Assembly (NCBI GenBank): GCA_029067085.1 | Contig: JAIEFE010000014.1 | Span: 124,001 to 188,000, forward strand | Length of the DNA: 64,000 nucleotides | Origin: Lachnospiraceae bacterium | Lineage (GTDB): Bacteria; Bacillota; Clostridia; Lachnospirales; Lachnospiraceae | Direction of reading: 5' to 3' | In this document: positions 19,346 through 28,693 of the stretch, one piece after another | How positions within the stretch are numbered: position 1 is the stretch's first letter | Layout: the number at the start of each line of letters is the position of its first letter | Made by a program: the position numbers and the translations under genes | Notes under the pieces: generated by a model | The model's input: the letters and a program-made list of their open reading frames with translations, nothing else | Database searches by the model: none | Told to the model about the DNA's origin: nothing

Positions 19346-20823
19346 AAGGGATTCTCTGTCGGATAAGGCAGGTTCTTCGGCTGATTATAGCCGATTTCGC
19401 TCACATCCACGCCGATATACTTGAACACCTCATACAGTGCCTTGCCGAAGTGGCCGAATGCTACTGCGCCGTGGTGCGGGTAGTTCTTCTCGATCAGCAC
19501 GTGACGGTAGAATCTGCCCATCTCAGGAATCGCGAACACACCGATACCACCGAAGGACTTGGTCGCTACAGGAAGCACCTCGCCCTCCGCCACATAAGCA
19601 CGCAGGATATTGTCAGCCGTGCTCTGCAGACGATAGAAAGTGATGTCGCCGGGTACGATATCGCCCTCGAGCGTACCCTGTGTTACTTCCTCAGGCAGAT
19701 TTCTCGCCATGATCATCTGATACTCCATGCTGCACTTGGACAGCTTCTTGGAGCAGGTATTGCCGCAGTGGAAGCCCATGAAGGTATCCGTAAACTTGTA
19801 GTCAAACTTGCCCTCGATGGACTCTTTGTACATATCCTTGGGTACAGAGTTGTTGATATCGAGCAGGGTTACGATATCGTCACTTACCGCCGTGCCGATA
19901 AACTCGCTCAGGCAGCCGTAGATATCCACCTCACAGGAAACCGGAATGCCTCTGCCGGTCAGACGGCTGTTCACATAGCAAGGAACAAAGCCGAACTGGG
20001 TCTGGAATGCAGGCCAGCATTTTCCTGCGATCGCCACGTACTCGCGATATCCCTTGTGCTCCTCGATCCAGTCAAGCAGGGTCAACTCATACTGCGCCAG
20101 CTTAGGCAGGATGGTAGGTTTGTTGTTGCCCTCGCCCAGCTCTGCCTCCATATCCTTCACTACATCAGGAATACGGGAATCACCCTCGTGCTTGTTGAAC
20201 GCTTCAAACAGATCAAGCTCGGAATTCTCCTCGATCTCAACGCCCAGATTGTAGAGCTGCTTGATCGGAGCGTTGCAGGCAAGGAAGTTAAGCGGTCTGG
20301 GACCGAAGGAAATAATCTTTAAGCTGGAAAGCCCTGCAATTGCACGCGCGATCGGAACGAACTCATGAATCATGTCTGCGCAGTCCTCTGCATCCCCTAC
20401 CGGATACTCGGGAATATATGCCTTCACATTGCGCAGCTTTAAGTTGTAGCTGGCATTGAGCATACCGCAGTACGCATCGCCACGTCCCTGGATCAGATCA
20501 TTCTGGGACTCCTCAGCAGCCGCCACGAACATCTTAGGACCCTCGAAGTGCTTTGCAAGCAGCGTCTCGGAAATCTCGGGACCAAAGTTGCCAAGATAAA
20601 CGCAGAGCGCATTACAACCATTGTCCTTGATGTCCTTTAATGCGTTGACCATATCGATCTCGCTCTCGATGATGCAGACAGGGCACTCGTAGATGTCGGC
20701 CGCATCATACTTCTTTGTGTAAGCCTCCACCAGAGCCTTTCTCCTGTTGACCGCGAGGGATGCCGGGAAACAGTCACGGCTCACAGCCACGATACCAATC
20801 TTTACTTTGGGTAAATTGTTCAT
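19339..20823 (-). CDS. L-fucose/L-arabinose isomerase family protein
   Basis: A 494-residue member of the fucose/arabinose isomerase superfamily, beginning MNNLPKVKIGIVAVSRDCFP. Conserved stretches include CVYLGNFGPE, EVDIYGCLSEFIG and a late TFMGFHCGN metal-binding-like His region. It is the last gene of an operon with xylulokinase and a DUF4867 protein. The inferred role is aldose-ketose isomerisation feeding the kinase, but the exact sugar cannot be told. It is not a close match to canonical FucI or AraA. ATG at 20823 follows AAAGGAGG. Confidence 0.8.
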   Translation of the reverse strand: MNNLPKVKIGIVAVSRDCFPASLAVNRRKALVEAYTKKYDAADIYECPVCIIESEIDMVNALKDIKDNGCNALCVYLGNFGPEISETLLAKHFEGPKMFVAAAEESQNDLIQGRGDAYCGMLNASYNLKLRNVKAYIPEYPVGDAEDCADMIHEFVPIARAIAGLSSLKIISFGPRPLNFLACNAPIKQLYNLGVEIEENSELDLFEAFNKHEGDSRIPDVVKDMEAELGEGNNKPTILPKLAQYELTLLDWIEEHKGYREYVAIAGKCWPAFQTQFGFVPCYVNSRLTGRGIPVSCEVDIYGCLSEFIGTAVSDDIVTLLDINNSVPKDMYKESIEGKFDYKFTDTFMGFHCGNTCSKKLSKCSMEYQMIMARNLPEEVTQGTLEGDIVPGDITFYRLQSTADNILRAYVAEGEVLPVATKSFGGIGVFAIPEMGRFYRHVLIEKNYPHHGAVAFGHFGKALYEVFKYIGVDVSEIGYNQPKNLPYPTENPFA

Positions 20824-20880
20824 ATCTTATATCCTCCTTTAACCGGGTTGACCGGTTTATTCTCTTTTATGACATACATG

Positions 20881-21504
20881 TCACTCTCTGATATCAAGAT
20901 TCTTTCCAACCAGACCGATGTGTGCGCCCGCGTCAAGGCCGCCCTCCTCATGGCCGATCAGCCACTTGTTCTGCGCCGTGATCAGGGAATCCTCCCAACC
21001 GTCATGGGACTCTTTCAACGGATAATTTGTGCCTGCAGGAAGCACGATGCCTACCTTAAAACCGCCCTCGTCCGCGCTGCAGGGTGCGTAATGGAGTGTG
21101 GTCGCATAAATCTCCACCGCCGTACCTGCCTTCACCAAAAAGGCTTCCATCTTCGCCGTATCATACTTGAAATCATCGGTAATATCCTGCTGCATGCCCA
21201 CGATCAGCACCGCATCCGTAGCCGCCACATTAATCTCCGAGCTTCTGTGATACTCAACGGCATTTAACTTATAGTTGTGTCCGTTGCAGTAACCCACCTC
21301 AATGGGCAGCTCCCCGTAGGTCCTGCGCTGTAACTCCTTGGCAGTCTTGGTCGCCTCCAGAGCAGCGATGGAAGGCTCATAAGCCACTCCTTCCGGCAGC
21401 GGTGTCTCCTTCTTGATCGCCTCTACCAGATCCGTAAAGTCGATTCCCTCCACGACCCTGCCATACTTACGAAATGACGGGTCTGTCACATTTTTAATCT
21501 CCAT
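20881..21504 (-). CDS. DUF4867 family protein
   Basis: A 207-residue soluble protein that I recognise as the DUF4867 family, seen in Clostridia between isomerase and kinase genes of sugar operons. It has a likely cupin-like beta-rich middle (YCNGHNYKLNAVEYHRSSEI, IYATTLHYAPC) with several His and Glu that could bind metal. A role as sugar mutarotase or auxiliary isomerase is only a guess. It lies between xylB (28 bp) and the isomerase (57 bp). ATG at 21504 behind GGGAG. Confidence 0.8.
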   Translation of the reverse strand: MEIKNVTDPSFRKYGRVVEGIDFTDLVEAIKKETPLPEGVAYEPSIAALEATKTAKELQRRTYGELPIEVGYCNGHNYKLNAVEYHRSSEINVAATDAVLIVGMQQDITDDFKYDTAKMEAFLVKAGTAVEIYATTLHYAPCSADEGGFKVGIVLPAGTNYPLKESHDGWEDSLITAQNKWLIGHEEGGLDAGAHIGLVGKNLDIRE

Positions 21505-21532
21505 GATTTTGCACTCCCTTCTATATAGATTT

Positions 21533-23008
21533 CTATTTCAGCTTCCCAAACAGTTCCTTGCAGGTCGGATAGATCTGCTTAAACTGCTGATATCTCGCCT
21601 CGTACTTCTCCACAAGAGCAGGTTCCGGCTCCACGGTATCCACGATCTTCACGATCTTCGCCGCAGCTTCCTCGACATTTGCGTACTCGCCGCAGGCCAC
21701 AGCCGCCAGCATCGCACCGCCCATAGCCGGGCCTTCCTCGCTCTCGATCACATCCACCTTCAGATTCATGATGTTGGCGATCATGCGCTTCCAGAGCGGG
21801 CTCTTCGCACCGCCGCCGCAGATCTTCGTGCGCTCGATATGTATGCCCAGAGATTTGGCAACTTCCAGAGAATCTCTCAAAGCAAAAGCTACGCCCTCCA
21901 GCACCGCCTGGGTCATGTCCGCCCTCGTGCTGTCCATGGTCATGCCGATAAAGGTGCCTCTCGCATCGGGATCATTGTGAGGAGAACGCTCACCCATCAG
22001 ATAAGGCAGGAAGTACACATGGTTCTCTCCCAGCTTATCGTCGGTGATCGCCTTCTGTTCATCGGCATATTTCTCCGTGCCGATAATGTCATCCATCCAC
22101 CACTTGTTGCAGGAGGCTGCGCTCAGCATACAGCCCATCAGATGATAATGTCCGTCCGCGTGGGCAAACGCGTGAAGCGCATTGAACTTATCCACACCGA
22201 ATTTGTCGGAGGAGATAAAGATCGTACCGCTGGTACCCAGAGAGATATTGCACATACCGTCTCCCACAGTGCCTGTCCCGACAGCAGCCGCCGCATTGTC
22301 GCCGCCGCCCGCAGCCACCTTGACATTCTCGGGGATCCCCAGTTCTTTCGCAATCTCCGGAAGAACCGTGCCGACGGTCTCATAGCTCTCATATATCTTT
22401 GCCAGCTGTTCTTCCTTTACGCCGCAGATCTCGCACATCTCCTTCGACCAGCAGCGGTTCTTTACGTCAAACAATAACATACCGGAAGCGTCCGATACAT
22501 CGGTACAGTGCACTCCCGTCAGCTTGTAGGCGATATAATCCTTGGGAAGCATGATCTTTTTGATCCTGGCAAAGTTCTCAGGCTCTTTGTTTTTCACCCA
22601 GAGCACCTTCGGCGCAGTAAAACCGGTGAAAGAGATATTCGCCGTATAAGCCGACAACTTATCCTTGCCGATCATATTATTTAAGTAATCACACTCCTCC
22701 GTGGTCCTTCCGTCATTCCACAGGATCGCAGGCCGGATCACCTCGTCGTTCTCGTCCAAAATGACAAGTCCGTGCATCTGACCGCCGAAACTGATTCCCG
22801 CAATCTGGCTCTTATCCACGTCGGCGATCAGCTCCTTGATCCCTGCAATACTCTGCTCATACCAGTCCTCGGGCTTTTGTTCTGACCAGCCCGGATGCGG
22901 GAAATACAAAGGATATTCCTTCGATACGATATTGACGATCTTACCGTTTCCCTCCATCAATAGCAATTTCACCGCACTGGTTCCCAAATCCACTCCAATG
23001 TACAGCAT
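21533..23008 (-). CDS. xylB: xylulokinase (FGGY family)
   Basis: A 491-residue FGGY sugar kinase, most like xylulokinase, phosphorylating D-xylulose for the pentose phosphate pathway. Features are MLYIGVDLGTSAVKLLLM (phosphate loop), PHPGWSEQKPEDWY, the substrate motif GGQMHGLVILD, ILWNDGRT, and the ATP site GGGAKSPLWKRMIANI. The start at 23008 follows CGGAGG; the longer in-frame reading has no ribosome binding site. First gene of the operon with DUF4867 and the isomerase. Confidence 0.93.
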   Translation of the reverse strand: MLYIGVDLGTSAVKLLLMEGNGKIVNIVSKEYPLYFPHPGWSEQKPEDWYEQSIAGIKELIADVDKSQIAGISFGGQMHGLVILDENDEVIRPAILWNDGRTTEECDYLNNMIGKDKLSAYTANISFTGFTAPKVLWVKNKEPENFARIKKIMLPKDYIAYKLTGVHCTDVSDASGMLLFDVKNRCWSKEMCEICGVKEEQLAKIYESYETVGTVLPEIAKELGIPENVKVAAGGGDNAAAAVGTGTVGDGMCNISLGTSGTIFISSDKFGVDKFNALHAFAHADGHYHLMGCMLSAASCNKWWMDDIIGTEKYADEQKAITDDKLGENHVYFLPYLMGERSPHNDPDARGTFIGMTMDSTRADMTQAVLEGVAFALRDSLEVAKSLGIHIERTKICGGGAKSPLWKRMIANIMNLKVDVIESEEGPAMGGAMLAAVACGEYANVEEAAAKIVKIVDTVEPEPALVEKYEARYQQFKQIYPTCKELFGKLK

Positions 23009-23075
23009 TTTTACCCTCCGTCTTTGTTTTTTTGTTTTTTGCTTTTCCCGTGCCGTGCACGATACTCTTGTTTCT

Positions 23076-23104
23076 ATGATAAAACGCCACGCCTCAAAAA
23101 GCAA
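23076..23104 (-). promoter_or_regulatory. sigma-A promoter of the xylB operon
   Basis: Minus strand TTGCTT (23104-23099), 17 bp, TATCAT (23081-23076), about 70 bp upstream of xylB. It lies in the divergent 173-bp region shared with the carbamate-kinase-like gene. Confidence 0.6.
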
Positions 23105-23181
23105 GTAAAAGAATCCCGCTATACAAAACCCTTTCGCTTTGCTATACTTAAAACATGTGAGAATGGAGGTTTACAAACACA

Positions 23182-24126
23182 ATGAATCCGATGAATAAGA
23201 AAAAAGCAGTCGTCTCCCTCGGACATGAGGCGCTCGGTCATACCACTCTGGAACAATGGGATGCTGTTAAAATGACCGCTAAAGCTCTTGCAGATCTGGT
23301 TGAAGCCGATTACCAGCTCACCATCACGCACTCAAACGGCCCGCAGGTCAGTATGATCCACAAGGCTATGACGGAGCTTCGCCGCGTTTATATTGACTAC
23401 ACACCCGCTCCCATGTGCGTCTGTTCCGCCATGAGTCAGGGCTATGTGGGGTACGATATCCAGAATGCGCTCCGTGCCGAACTTATGGGACGCGGTATCG
23501 TAAAAACAGTCAGTACCGTTCTGACTCAGGTAACCGTAGATCCATATGACGAGGCCTTCTATTCCCCCACTAAAGTAATCGGCCGTTATATGTCCGCTGA
23601 AGATGCTGAAATGGAGATCAAAAAGGGGAATTATGTGAAAGAGGAACCGGGCAAAGGATTCCGCCGGGTGGTTGCGGCTCCCCGCCCCATCGATATTGTA
23701 GAAATCGACGCCATCCGCACTCTGGCCGATGCCGATCAGGTCGTGATCGCCTGCGGTGGCGGCGGCATTCCCGTTATTGAGCAGAATCACGTCCTCAAAG
23801 GCGCATCCGCCGTGATTGAAAAGGACGCCGTAGCCGGAAGGCTGGCTGCCAGCCTGCGGGCCGACGTGCTGATCATCCTGACCGGTGTACCCTGTGTATA
23901 TCGGCATTTCGGACAGCCCGGGCAGGAGGAAATCTCCTCGCTTACAACCGCAGAAGCCGAAACACTGTGCGCAGAAGGGCAGTTTGAAGCGGGAACCATG
24001 CTTCCCAAGATCGAGGCAGCGATCGCTTACCTGAACGAGAATCCAAACGGAAGCGTACTGATCACTTCCCTTGAAAATGTGAAGGAAGCACTAAAGGGAA
24101 AGAGCGGAACCGTTATTACGGCATAA
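23182..24126 (+). CDS. carbamate-kinase-like protein (ArcC/YqeA group)
   Basis: A 314-residue amino-acid-kinase-fold protein, closest to the YqeA-like branch of carbamate kinases. THSNGPQVSMIHKAM, STVLTQVTVDPYD, FRRVVAAPRPIDIVEID, VIACGGGGIPVIE, EKDAVAGRLAASLRADVLIILTGV and AGTMLPKIEAA are all conserved. The first glycine loop reads SLGHEALG where carbamate kinases have ALGGNAL, so catalysis or substrate may differ. No arginine deiminase genes are adjacent. It is a single plus-strand gene divergent from xylB, with GGAGG 12 bp upstream of the ATG. Confidence 0.85.
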   Translation: MNPMNKKKAVVSLGHEALGHTTLEQWDAVKMTAKALADLVEADYQLTITHSNGPQVSMIHKAMTELRRVYIDYTPAPMCVCSAMSQGYVGYDIQNALRAELMGRGIVKTVSTVLTQVTVDPYDEAFYSPTKVIGRYMSAEDAEMEIKKGNYVKEEPGKGFRRVVAAPRPIDIVEIDAIRTLADADQVVIACGGGGIPVIEQNHVLKGASAVIEKDAVAGRLAASLRADVLIILTGVPCVYRHFGQPGQEEISSLTTAEAETLCAEGQFEAGTMLPKIEAAIAYLNENPNGSVLITSLENVKEALKGKSGTVITA

Positions 24127-24149
24127 GCGGCACAATACCCGCCAATCCG

Positions 24150-24614
24150 TCATGATTCCCTGATCTGAGCGAACGTCATCAACAGCGCCCCTATCAGGAT
24201 GCAAAAATCCGATATATTAAAAACGATCCGTCTGATCCGGGGATTCCTGACGGGAAAACTCACATAATCAACCACGTATTTCCTGACCAGACGGTCATAG
24301 GTATTGCTGTAGGCGCCGCCGAGCAGGAACGCCAACCCTGCCTTTAGGGCAGAGTTTCCTCGAAAGGTGAAAGTGGAAAGAAACACCACCGTCATACAGA
24401 GCGTCAGAAACAGGGAGAGGCATGCTACCGCTCCCTGTTTCTTTGCCCCCAGATCAAGAAACACACCCGTGTTATGATATTTACGAATCAAAAGTCTTCC
24501 CTTGCAGAAGGGTTTTATCTCCCCCTCCTCCAGCTTTCTTTCAATCCGGTTTTTCAAAAGCAGATCAAGAGCAAAGATTCCTGCTGCCAAAACCGCACAG
24601 AACAACGTTACCAT
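24150..24614 (-). CDS. lspA: signal peptidase II-like protein
   Basis: A 154-residue integral membrane aspartic peptidase with four helices, cutting prolipoprotein signal peptides after diacylglyceryl modification. The two catalytic aspartates are in YSNTYDRLVRKYVVDYVSF and FNISDFCILIGA. NTGVFLDLG corresponds to the NTGAAF region of LspA. The sequence is divergent from housekeeping LspA, so it could be a second copy. It is the last gene after a glycosyltransferase and two lipoprotein genes, which are potential substrates. ATG at 24614 behind AGGAGG. Confidence 0.82.
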   Translation of the reverse strand: MVTLFCAVLAAGIFALDLLLKNRIERKLEEGEIKPFCKGRLLIRKYHNTGVFLDLGAKKQGAVACLSLFLTLCMTVVFLSTFTFRGNSALKAGLAFLLGGAYSNTYDRLVRKYVVDYVSFPVRNPRIRRIVFNISDFCILIGALLMTFAQIRES

Positions 24615-24653
24615 ATACTTCCTCCTGATTCCCGATCGCCCCGTCTCAGCCGG

Positions 24654-25433
24654 TCACGCTCCATTCACAGCTTTCCCTGTACGCTTTCCACGGAACTGCA
24701 GAAGCACCCGCAGGGTTCTGCGCAGGGTAATAAGAAGCGGTCGGGGCACCTTATTTTTTCTGAGCGCAAGAAAACCCTCCCGAAAAGAGACCAAATAATT
24801 TTTCAGGCCGGCGTTACTGGTACCCCCATAGAACATCGCCACCAGAATATCCGGCACATAAGCCAGTTTGTTCTCTTCATCCTTTAAAAAACGCACCATA
24901 AACTCATAGTCCGCCGCGCAGTGGTAAGCGGTATCGTAGAGGCCATATGTCTCGTAAATCCGTCGCTTTAAAAAAAGCGTGGGGTGGCCGGGCATCCAGC
25001 CCTGCGAAAGCCTTCCCTGCCCCATACGCCACTCTCTGACCACTCGCTCTCCATCCACATAAACCAGATCGGCGTGAGCGCCCACACAGTGTTCGCCACC
25101 TTGTTCAATCGCTGCTGCAAAGAGGCTTATGGCGTTAGGTTTACATAACTTATCATTGCAGACCGCAACCACATCACCGGAACTCATACGAAAAGCCTTA
25201 TTCATCGCATCATAAAGACCGTTGTCAGATTCCGATATCCAGCGCACCGAGAACCCCTGCCGCTCTTTTGTCCGCGCGACAAACGCTTCAATCAACTCTA
25301 CCGTGCCATCCGTCGATCCGCCGTCCACGATCACTACCTCGAGGTCCGGGTAATCCTGCACTTCAATGCTCTGCAACGTAACCGGCAGCGTTTTTTTTAC
25401 ATTATAGACCGTCACCAACAGGGAAACTTTCAT
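24654..25433 (-). CDS. family 2 glycosyltransferase
   Basis: A 259-residue GT-A glycosyltransferase, starting MKVSLLVTVYNVKKTLPVTL behind GGAGAAGG. Signatures are VVIVDGGSTDGT, ISESDNGLYDAMNKAF, a GDVVAVCNDK variant of the metal-binding DxD site, and ADYEFMVRFL near the C-terminus. It resembles WcaA-like transferases of polysaccharide loci. It lies between the DUF5722 lipoprotein (61 bp) and lspA (39 bp). Acceptor unknown. Confidence 0.88.
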   Translation of the reverse strand: MKVSLLVTVYNVKKTLPVTLQSIEVQDYPDLEVVIVDGGSTDGTVELIEAFVARTKERQGFSVRWISESDNGLYDAMNKAFRMSSGDVVAVCNDKLCKPNAISLFAAAIEQGGEHCVGAHADLVYVDGERVVREWRMGQGRLSQGWMPGHPTLFLKRRIYETYGLYDTAYHCAADYEFMVRFLKDEENKLAYVPDILVAMFYGGTSNAGLKNYLVSFREGFLALRKNKVPRPLLITLRRTLRVLLQFRGKRTGKAVNGA

Positions 25434-25494
25434 TTCCTTCTCCAAACTTACTCCTCACCGTTTCATGCAAACGGTTTTCTCCGATTTTGATCTT

Positions 25495-27249
25495 CTATTT
25501 ACCGCCATCCGGCGCCGCCGCCCAGAAGAGCGCCTCCTCCAGACTGTCCGCACCCAGAATTTTCAGCATAAAATCTCTGTATTCTCCGGCTTGCTCCGTA
25601 TCAATATTGCAAAATACATCTTTCATATATTTTGCCGAGTGATCATACTCGTATACGCCAAAACTGAGTCCTACCTTCACCTCTTCCGGCGCATCCGTCT
25701 GCCGGTTCATTAAAAAAGCGTCCACATAGGGATTTGCCTCCACGATACAGTAGCAGTAGGCGAAGGCCGCTGCCTGCAGCCGTTCTCCCGAACCGGAGGA
25801 AAAGCCCAGCTCCGTGATCGTGACGCTGCGTACCTCCCCGCTCCGGTCTAAAAACGCCTCCTCCGAGAGCAGATCAGTCAGTACGTTGAGGTTCATCACG
25901 GACAGATGGGTCGCGTCCCTCGTCTTATCATATTCCTGCGACCAGTAATTCACACGGGTCAAAGGTTCCGGGTAAGGATGGATCGCGATGCCCCAGTCAT
26001 AATTGCCATGCGCAAGCGCCGCGCCATTAATAGCTTCCAGCACATCTCTGCCATTGAAAAAACTCCTGTTGTCACCCTCGTTGCTGTTCCAAGCGTGATC
26101 TATGCTGAAATAGATCCGTCCGCCCGCGTAATGGCTCTTCACTGCCTGATAAAAGATGCGCATGGACTTTTCAAACGTTTCCGCATAATGAACCACATCC
26201 TGTGTATCCATGTAATTCCAGACCCGGTTCTGATTGATCTCATTCGCGATCACCCAGCTGTGTATCATACCGTGTGCACCGCTCGAATAACGCTCCGCCA
26301 GAAAAGAAGCCACTGCCTCCAACGTCCTTGCGCCGTTTTCTTCGGCCGTATTGAACATATAATAGTAAGCGCTGTCCTCCTGCTTCCTTGCCTCCGGATG
26401 GATCAGCTCGAGATGCTCCTCATTCCAATCATTTAATACCACTGCAGTAGAGCTCATCCCTATATCCGACAGGTAGGTAAAAAGACCGTCATAACCGTTG
26501 ATGGCTGCGCCGTTGAACAGATAATTCTTTCCCCGATAGGTATAAGTGATCGTGGGAAAGGTCTGATCCGCAGTCTCCCCCATGATATGGGAGAGAGGAA
26601 TATTATAAATTGCATGCTTGGCGCCCAACTCTGTCAGTTCCCGGGTCGCGAGCATTGTGGGATCCAGGAGAATTCCCTTCTTAGAGCCGAGTTCAGGATA
26701 ATCGTCCTGATTTTCGGCAAGCGCCTCCGGATTTGACAGATATACACTCTTTCCTACCTGCACAAAACTATCGTCTATCTTGAGGGCCGGAATAAAACGT
26801 GCAAACAGATAGGACTCCCGATAAGGGAAAAAAGTCTCCCACTCCCTGTCCTTTCTGCCTCTGGTGACCGGTTCCTCCAAAAGCACATCCGCGTCCGCCT
26901 CCCAGATCTCCGCCGCAAACAGATACAGATAAGCATCATCGCTGGCCGGAATCAGCGGCATATCGAGAGAATAGCAGAGTTTATTCGTCTCGGCATCGTA
27001 GGTGAGCGCGATATCCATCGCATAATCAGACAGCTCCGCCACCGACAGGCTTGTCTCCCCCGCAGTCAGGTCAGACAGAACCCGCGCATGCTCATCAAGT
27101 GTCCATGTCCGTCCTCCCGTCTCCTCCAGCTGCCCGGTACTCACAGGCATCTCTTCCCGCCCGCAGGAGGATAGAAGCACCGTTATGAGAAAGAATCCCA
27201 AAAACATGAAATACGCGGGATGCAGTTTTCTTTTTCGATCTCTACTCAT
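25495..27249 (-). CDS. DUF5722 family lipoprotein, glycosidase-like
   Basis: A 584-residue secreted lipoprotein. The signal peptide MSRDRKRKLHPAYF followed by FLITVLLSSC gives lipobox LSSC. The rest matches DUF5722 as I remember it: an N-terminal beta domain and a TIM-barrel-like part with WVIANEINQN and SVTITELGFSS, where the glutamates sit as in clan A glycoside hydrolases. Enzyme activity is inferred only. The start at 27249 has GGGAG at 8 bp. An upstream ATG at 27270 overlaps the preceding stop but lacks a binding site. Confidence 0.8.
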   Translation of the reverse strand: MSRDRKRKLHPAYFMFLGFFLITVLLSSCGREEMPVSTGQLEETGGRTWTLDEHARVLSDLTAGETSLSVAELSDYAMDIALTYDAETNKLCYSLDMPLIPASDDAYLYLFAAEIWEADADVLLEEPVTRGRKDREWETFFPYRESYLFARFIPALKIDDSFVQVGKSVYLSNPEALAENQDDYPELGSKKGILLDPTMLATRELTELGAKHAIYNIPLSHIMGETADQTFPTITYTYRGKNYLFNGAAINGYDGLFTYLSDIGMSSTAVVLNDWNEEHLELIHPEARKQEDSAYYYMFNTAEENGARTLEAVASFLAERYSSGAHGMIHSWVIANEINQNRVWNYMDTQDVVHYAETFEKSMRIFYQAVKSHYAGGRIYFSIDHAWNSNEGDNRSFFNGRDVLEAINGAALAHGNYDWGIAIHPYPEPLTRVNYWSQEYDKTRDATHLSVMNLNVLTDLLSEEAFLDRSGEVRSVTITELGFSSGSGERLQAAAFAYCYCIVEANPYVDAFLMNRQTDAPEEVKVGLSFGVYEYDHSAKYMKDVFCNIDTEQAGEYRDFMLKILGADSLEEALFWAAAPDGGK

Positions 27250-27266
27250 TTTAATATCTCCCGCGC

Positions 27267-28574
27267 TCATTCAAAATTTACCGATACGGCTGCCTGAGGC
27301 GGTGCATCGATTTCATCCGACACCGTCCTGTCGCCTCTCTTCATCTGTTTATATATCTCAAAAAAGTGGGTGACAGGGATTTCCTTAAAGCGCCATTCCG
27401 TATCCACCACCGGAATAGCCGCACAGCCATCCTCCACACCGTAATACCGCACCTGTCCGGCTTCCGCCTCAGACCAGCCGCCCGACGCATAGAAAATATC
27501 CAGCGCATCCGTCACAGCAGTTCCGATGTTTTTTACCGCGCTGGTCAAAAATCGCTCAGAAACACGGCTCTGATCCACATCTACCCCGATCAGCAGCCCG
27601 TCCTGCTCTTCAGCCGCCTCCAGCACAGACTCATAGAGAGCGCCGCCACAGGCGAATATGATCTGAACCCCTCTCTCATACCAGGAGGCCGCCCGTTCCC
27701 GCACTGCATTATCTGCTGAAAAAGTGTCCGCATACCAGTAGTTGACTGTGACGTCATTCAGGGATAAATCTTTGGCCGCAGCATCAATTCCCTGTATATA
27801 GCCATAACCGTAACGAAGAACGGAAGGCTCCTCCTTCCGATAGCCCGATACAGGATCCGTAAGATCATGATCTATAAATGACCCGCCTATGAATCCAAAA
27901 TTCCGATATCCCTCCCAAACTGCCATATAACCTGCCAGATACCCTGCCTGTTCCTCATGAAAAAGAATACAGTGCACATTCTCAGCAATGGGAACCTCCT
28001 CGTCCGCCGCATTATGCGGTACGGCATCCACCAGCAGAAAAGATATCCCCGGATAAGCGCTCTGCAGATCGCCCACCACCTCGCCAAATCTGTATCCGGC
28101 GCTGACAATGATCCTGGCGCCGTCCTGCGCCGCTTTCTCCATCCGTTCGCTGTAGCTTTCAGGCTTTTCCGGATCAGCGCAATAATAAGAAAAGGAGACG
28201 CCCGCTCCCAACGCATACATCCGCACGCCATTGTAGACAGCCTCGTTATAAGCGCCATCCTCCACATTGCCATCCGTCAGAAAAGCAATCTCGCCGCCTG
28301 TCTCACTGTAATCTCCGTAAGGATCCTCAAACATTTTCTGTACCGACTCCCGCCAGGAGTTCATCTCGGCACCCTCGGCATCCTCACTCTGCTCTTTCGC
28401 TGCAGTATTCTCCCCAGATTCGCCTGCTGCATTCTCACCGGGCGCCGCAGTCTCGCTTGCAGGTGTACCGCAGGCCGTCAGAAGACCGATCAAAAGAAGC
28501 GCCGGAAGAAGAAGCTTTCCGATTCTATTCCCGAATATACACTTTTTCATTTCCCGCTTCTCAGACTTCTTCAT
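27267..28574 (-). CDS. BMP/Med family substrate-binding lipoprotein
   Basis: A 435-residue lipoprotein of the basic membrane protein (PnrA/Med-like) family, whose known members bind nucleosides or related ligands for ABC import. The signal peptide ends LLLIGLLTAC. An acidic linker follows, then periplasmic-binding folds with IAFLTDGNVEDGAYNEAVYN, GARIIVSAGYRFGEVV, GYLAGYMAV and IIFACGGALYESVLEAA. No permease or ATPase is adjacent, so it may be a sensor or share a transporter. ATG chosen at 28574; one at 28550 is also possible. Confidence 0.82.
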   Translation of the reverse strand: MKKSEKREMKKCIFGNRIGKLLLPALLLIGLLTACGTPASETAAPGENAAGESGENTAAKEQSEDAEGAEMNSWRESVQKMFEDPYGDYSETGGEIAFLTDGNVEDGAYNEAVYNGVRMYALGAGVSFSYYCADPEKPESYSERMEKAAQDGARIIVSAGYRFGEVVGDLQSAYPGISFLLVDAVPHNAADEEVPIAENVHCILFHEEQAGYLAGYMAVWEGYRNFGFIGGSFIDHDLTDPVSGYRKEEPSVLRYGYGYIQGIDAAAKDLSLNDVTVNYWYADTFSADNAVRERAASWYERGVQIIFACGGALYESVLEAAEEQDGLLIGVDVDQSRVSERFLTSAVKNIGTAVTDALDIFYASGGWSEAEAGQVRYYGVEDGCAAIPVVDTEWRFKEIPVTHFFEIYKQMKRGDRTVSDEIDAPPQAAVSVNFE

Positions 28575-28642
28575 GTCATGTTCCCTACACGCTGTCGAAA
28601 AATATCCACTCATTTCAAAAATCTCGCAATTTCCTATAGAAC

Positions 28643-28671
28643 AAGATACCACAAGTGGAAAAAATCAGCAA
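28643..28671 (-). promoter_or_regulatory. sigma-A promoter upstream of the BMP lipoprotein gene
   Basis: Minus strand TTGCTG (28671-28666), 17 bp, TATCTT (28648-28643), about 70 bp before the start codon and just after the subtilase stop codon. The lipoprotein genes thus have their own promoter. Confidence 0.6.
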
Positions 28672-28693
28672 GTTTTCTGTAGGAAAGAAATTC

